A program made the position numbers and the translations under genes. Below the pieces are notes generated by a model, which ran no database searches, had not been told where the DNA came from, and saw nothing but the letters and a program-made list of their open reading frames with translations. From CAKSUT01 sp045542335 (lineage in GTDB: Bacteria > Bacillota > Clostridia > Oscillospirales > CAG-382): 6,501 nt of DNA. Below, one piece after another: positions 6,388 to 6,501 of the stretch (position 1 is its first letter; each line of letters begins with the position of its first letter). The stretch lies in the NCBI GenBank assembly GCA_045542335.1, contig JAZQKV010000122.1, positions 1-6,501 on the forward strand, read 5' to 3'.

Positions 6388-6466
6388 TATTTAATCTTTT
6401 CGTTGTCCCTCATAACTTTTAGCTCGAAAACTCCTACCGGGGACGGGGTGTTCATTTCTGCTCGCA
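6388..6466 (-). repeat. Partial repeat copy (block A), inverted relative to the left array
   Basis: Read on the minus strand this matches block A of the left units: CAGAAATGAACACCCC, then GTCCCCGGTAGGAGT, CGAGCTAAAAGTTATGAGGG and ACAACGAAAAGATTAAATA in order. Its hairpin-1 arm is the unit-2 variant. Hairpin 2 is degraded here: GTCCC against GGAGT gives two wobbles and one C-A mismatch. Similarity ends near 6388, as unit 3 ends near 697, and blocks B to D are absent. It therefore points toward the operon, as the left array does from the other side. Confidence 0.8.
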
Positions 6467-6501
6467 CAGAAAGTAACACCCCAGTTCTCGGCAGAGAATA
6501 G
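6467..6501 (+). repeat. Partial repeat copy in plus orientation, running off the window
   Basis: CAGAAAGTAACACCCC at 6467-6482 is the unit-1 form of the hairpin-1 right arm. It is followed by a hairpin-2 equivalent, TTCTC 6485-6489 with GAGAA 6494-6498 around GGCA, extendable by G6484-T6499. This is a third sequence version of the same stem. The copy shares the hairpin loop at 6461-6466 with the minus-strand copy to its left, so the two are joined head to head. It is cut by the window edge. Confidence 0.7.

Overview
The window looks like a chromosomal piece of a Clostridia-type Firmicute, probably near the Ruminococcaceae/Oscillospiraceae. The basis is gene order and protein style: a topoisomerase IV-type A subunit, a DUF2232/YybS-like membrane protein and the c-di-AMP phosphodiesterase GdpP. 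TTG start use and mid-range GC also fit. The taxon is inferred; no rRNA or species marker is present.

Layout. Positions 1-697 hold a tandem array of a 300-bp non-coding unit: two full copies (1-300, 301-600) and the first ~97 bp of a third (601-697). Then come three genes, all on the minus strand and transcribed right to left: parC-like (6272-3999), yybS-like (3911-2781) and gdpP (2720-726). The gaps are 87 and 60 bp, so they probably form one operon. Positions 6273-6501 are a non-coding leader/intergenic region. It holds a 7-bp leader hairpin, a GC-rich REP-like hairpin and, at the far right, two more partial copies of the left-hand repeat joined head to head.

The genes. ParC would pair with a ParE/GyrB-type subunit (not in the window) to decatenate chromosomes. 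GdpP degrades the essential second messenger c-di-AMP. The YybS-like protein is a polytopic membrane protein of unknown role that commonly precedes gdpP. In many Firmicutes rplI and the replicative helicase gene follow gdpP; here the repeat array starts about 30 bp after the gdpP stop, so rplI is displaced or lies beyond the array.

The most interesting part is the repeat. Between copies its stems change by compensatory substitutions: an 11-bp hairpin has two swapped base pairs, and a second hairpin is GTCCC/GGGAC in one copy, AACCC/GGGTT in another and TTCTC/GAGAA in a third. A third hairpin keeps pairing through G-U wobbles. This suggests selection on structure, as in a structured RNA or a hairpin-type mobile or recombining element, and not on a peptide. 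Copies point inward from both sides of the operon. The right-hand junction is one hairpin whose two arms come from two sequence variants.
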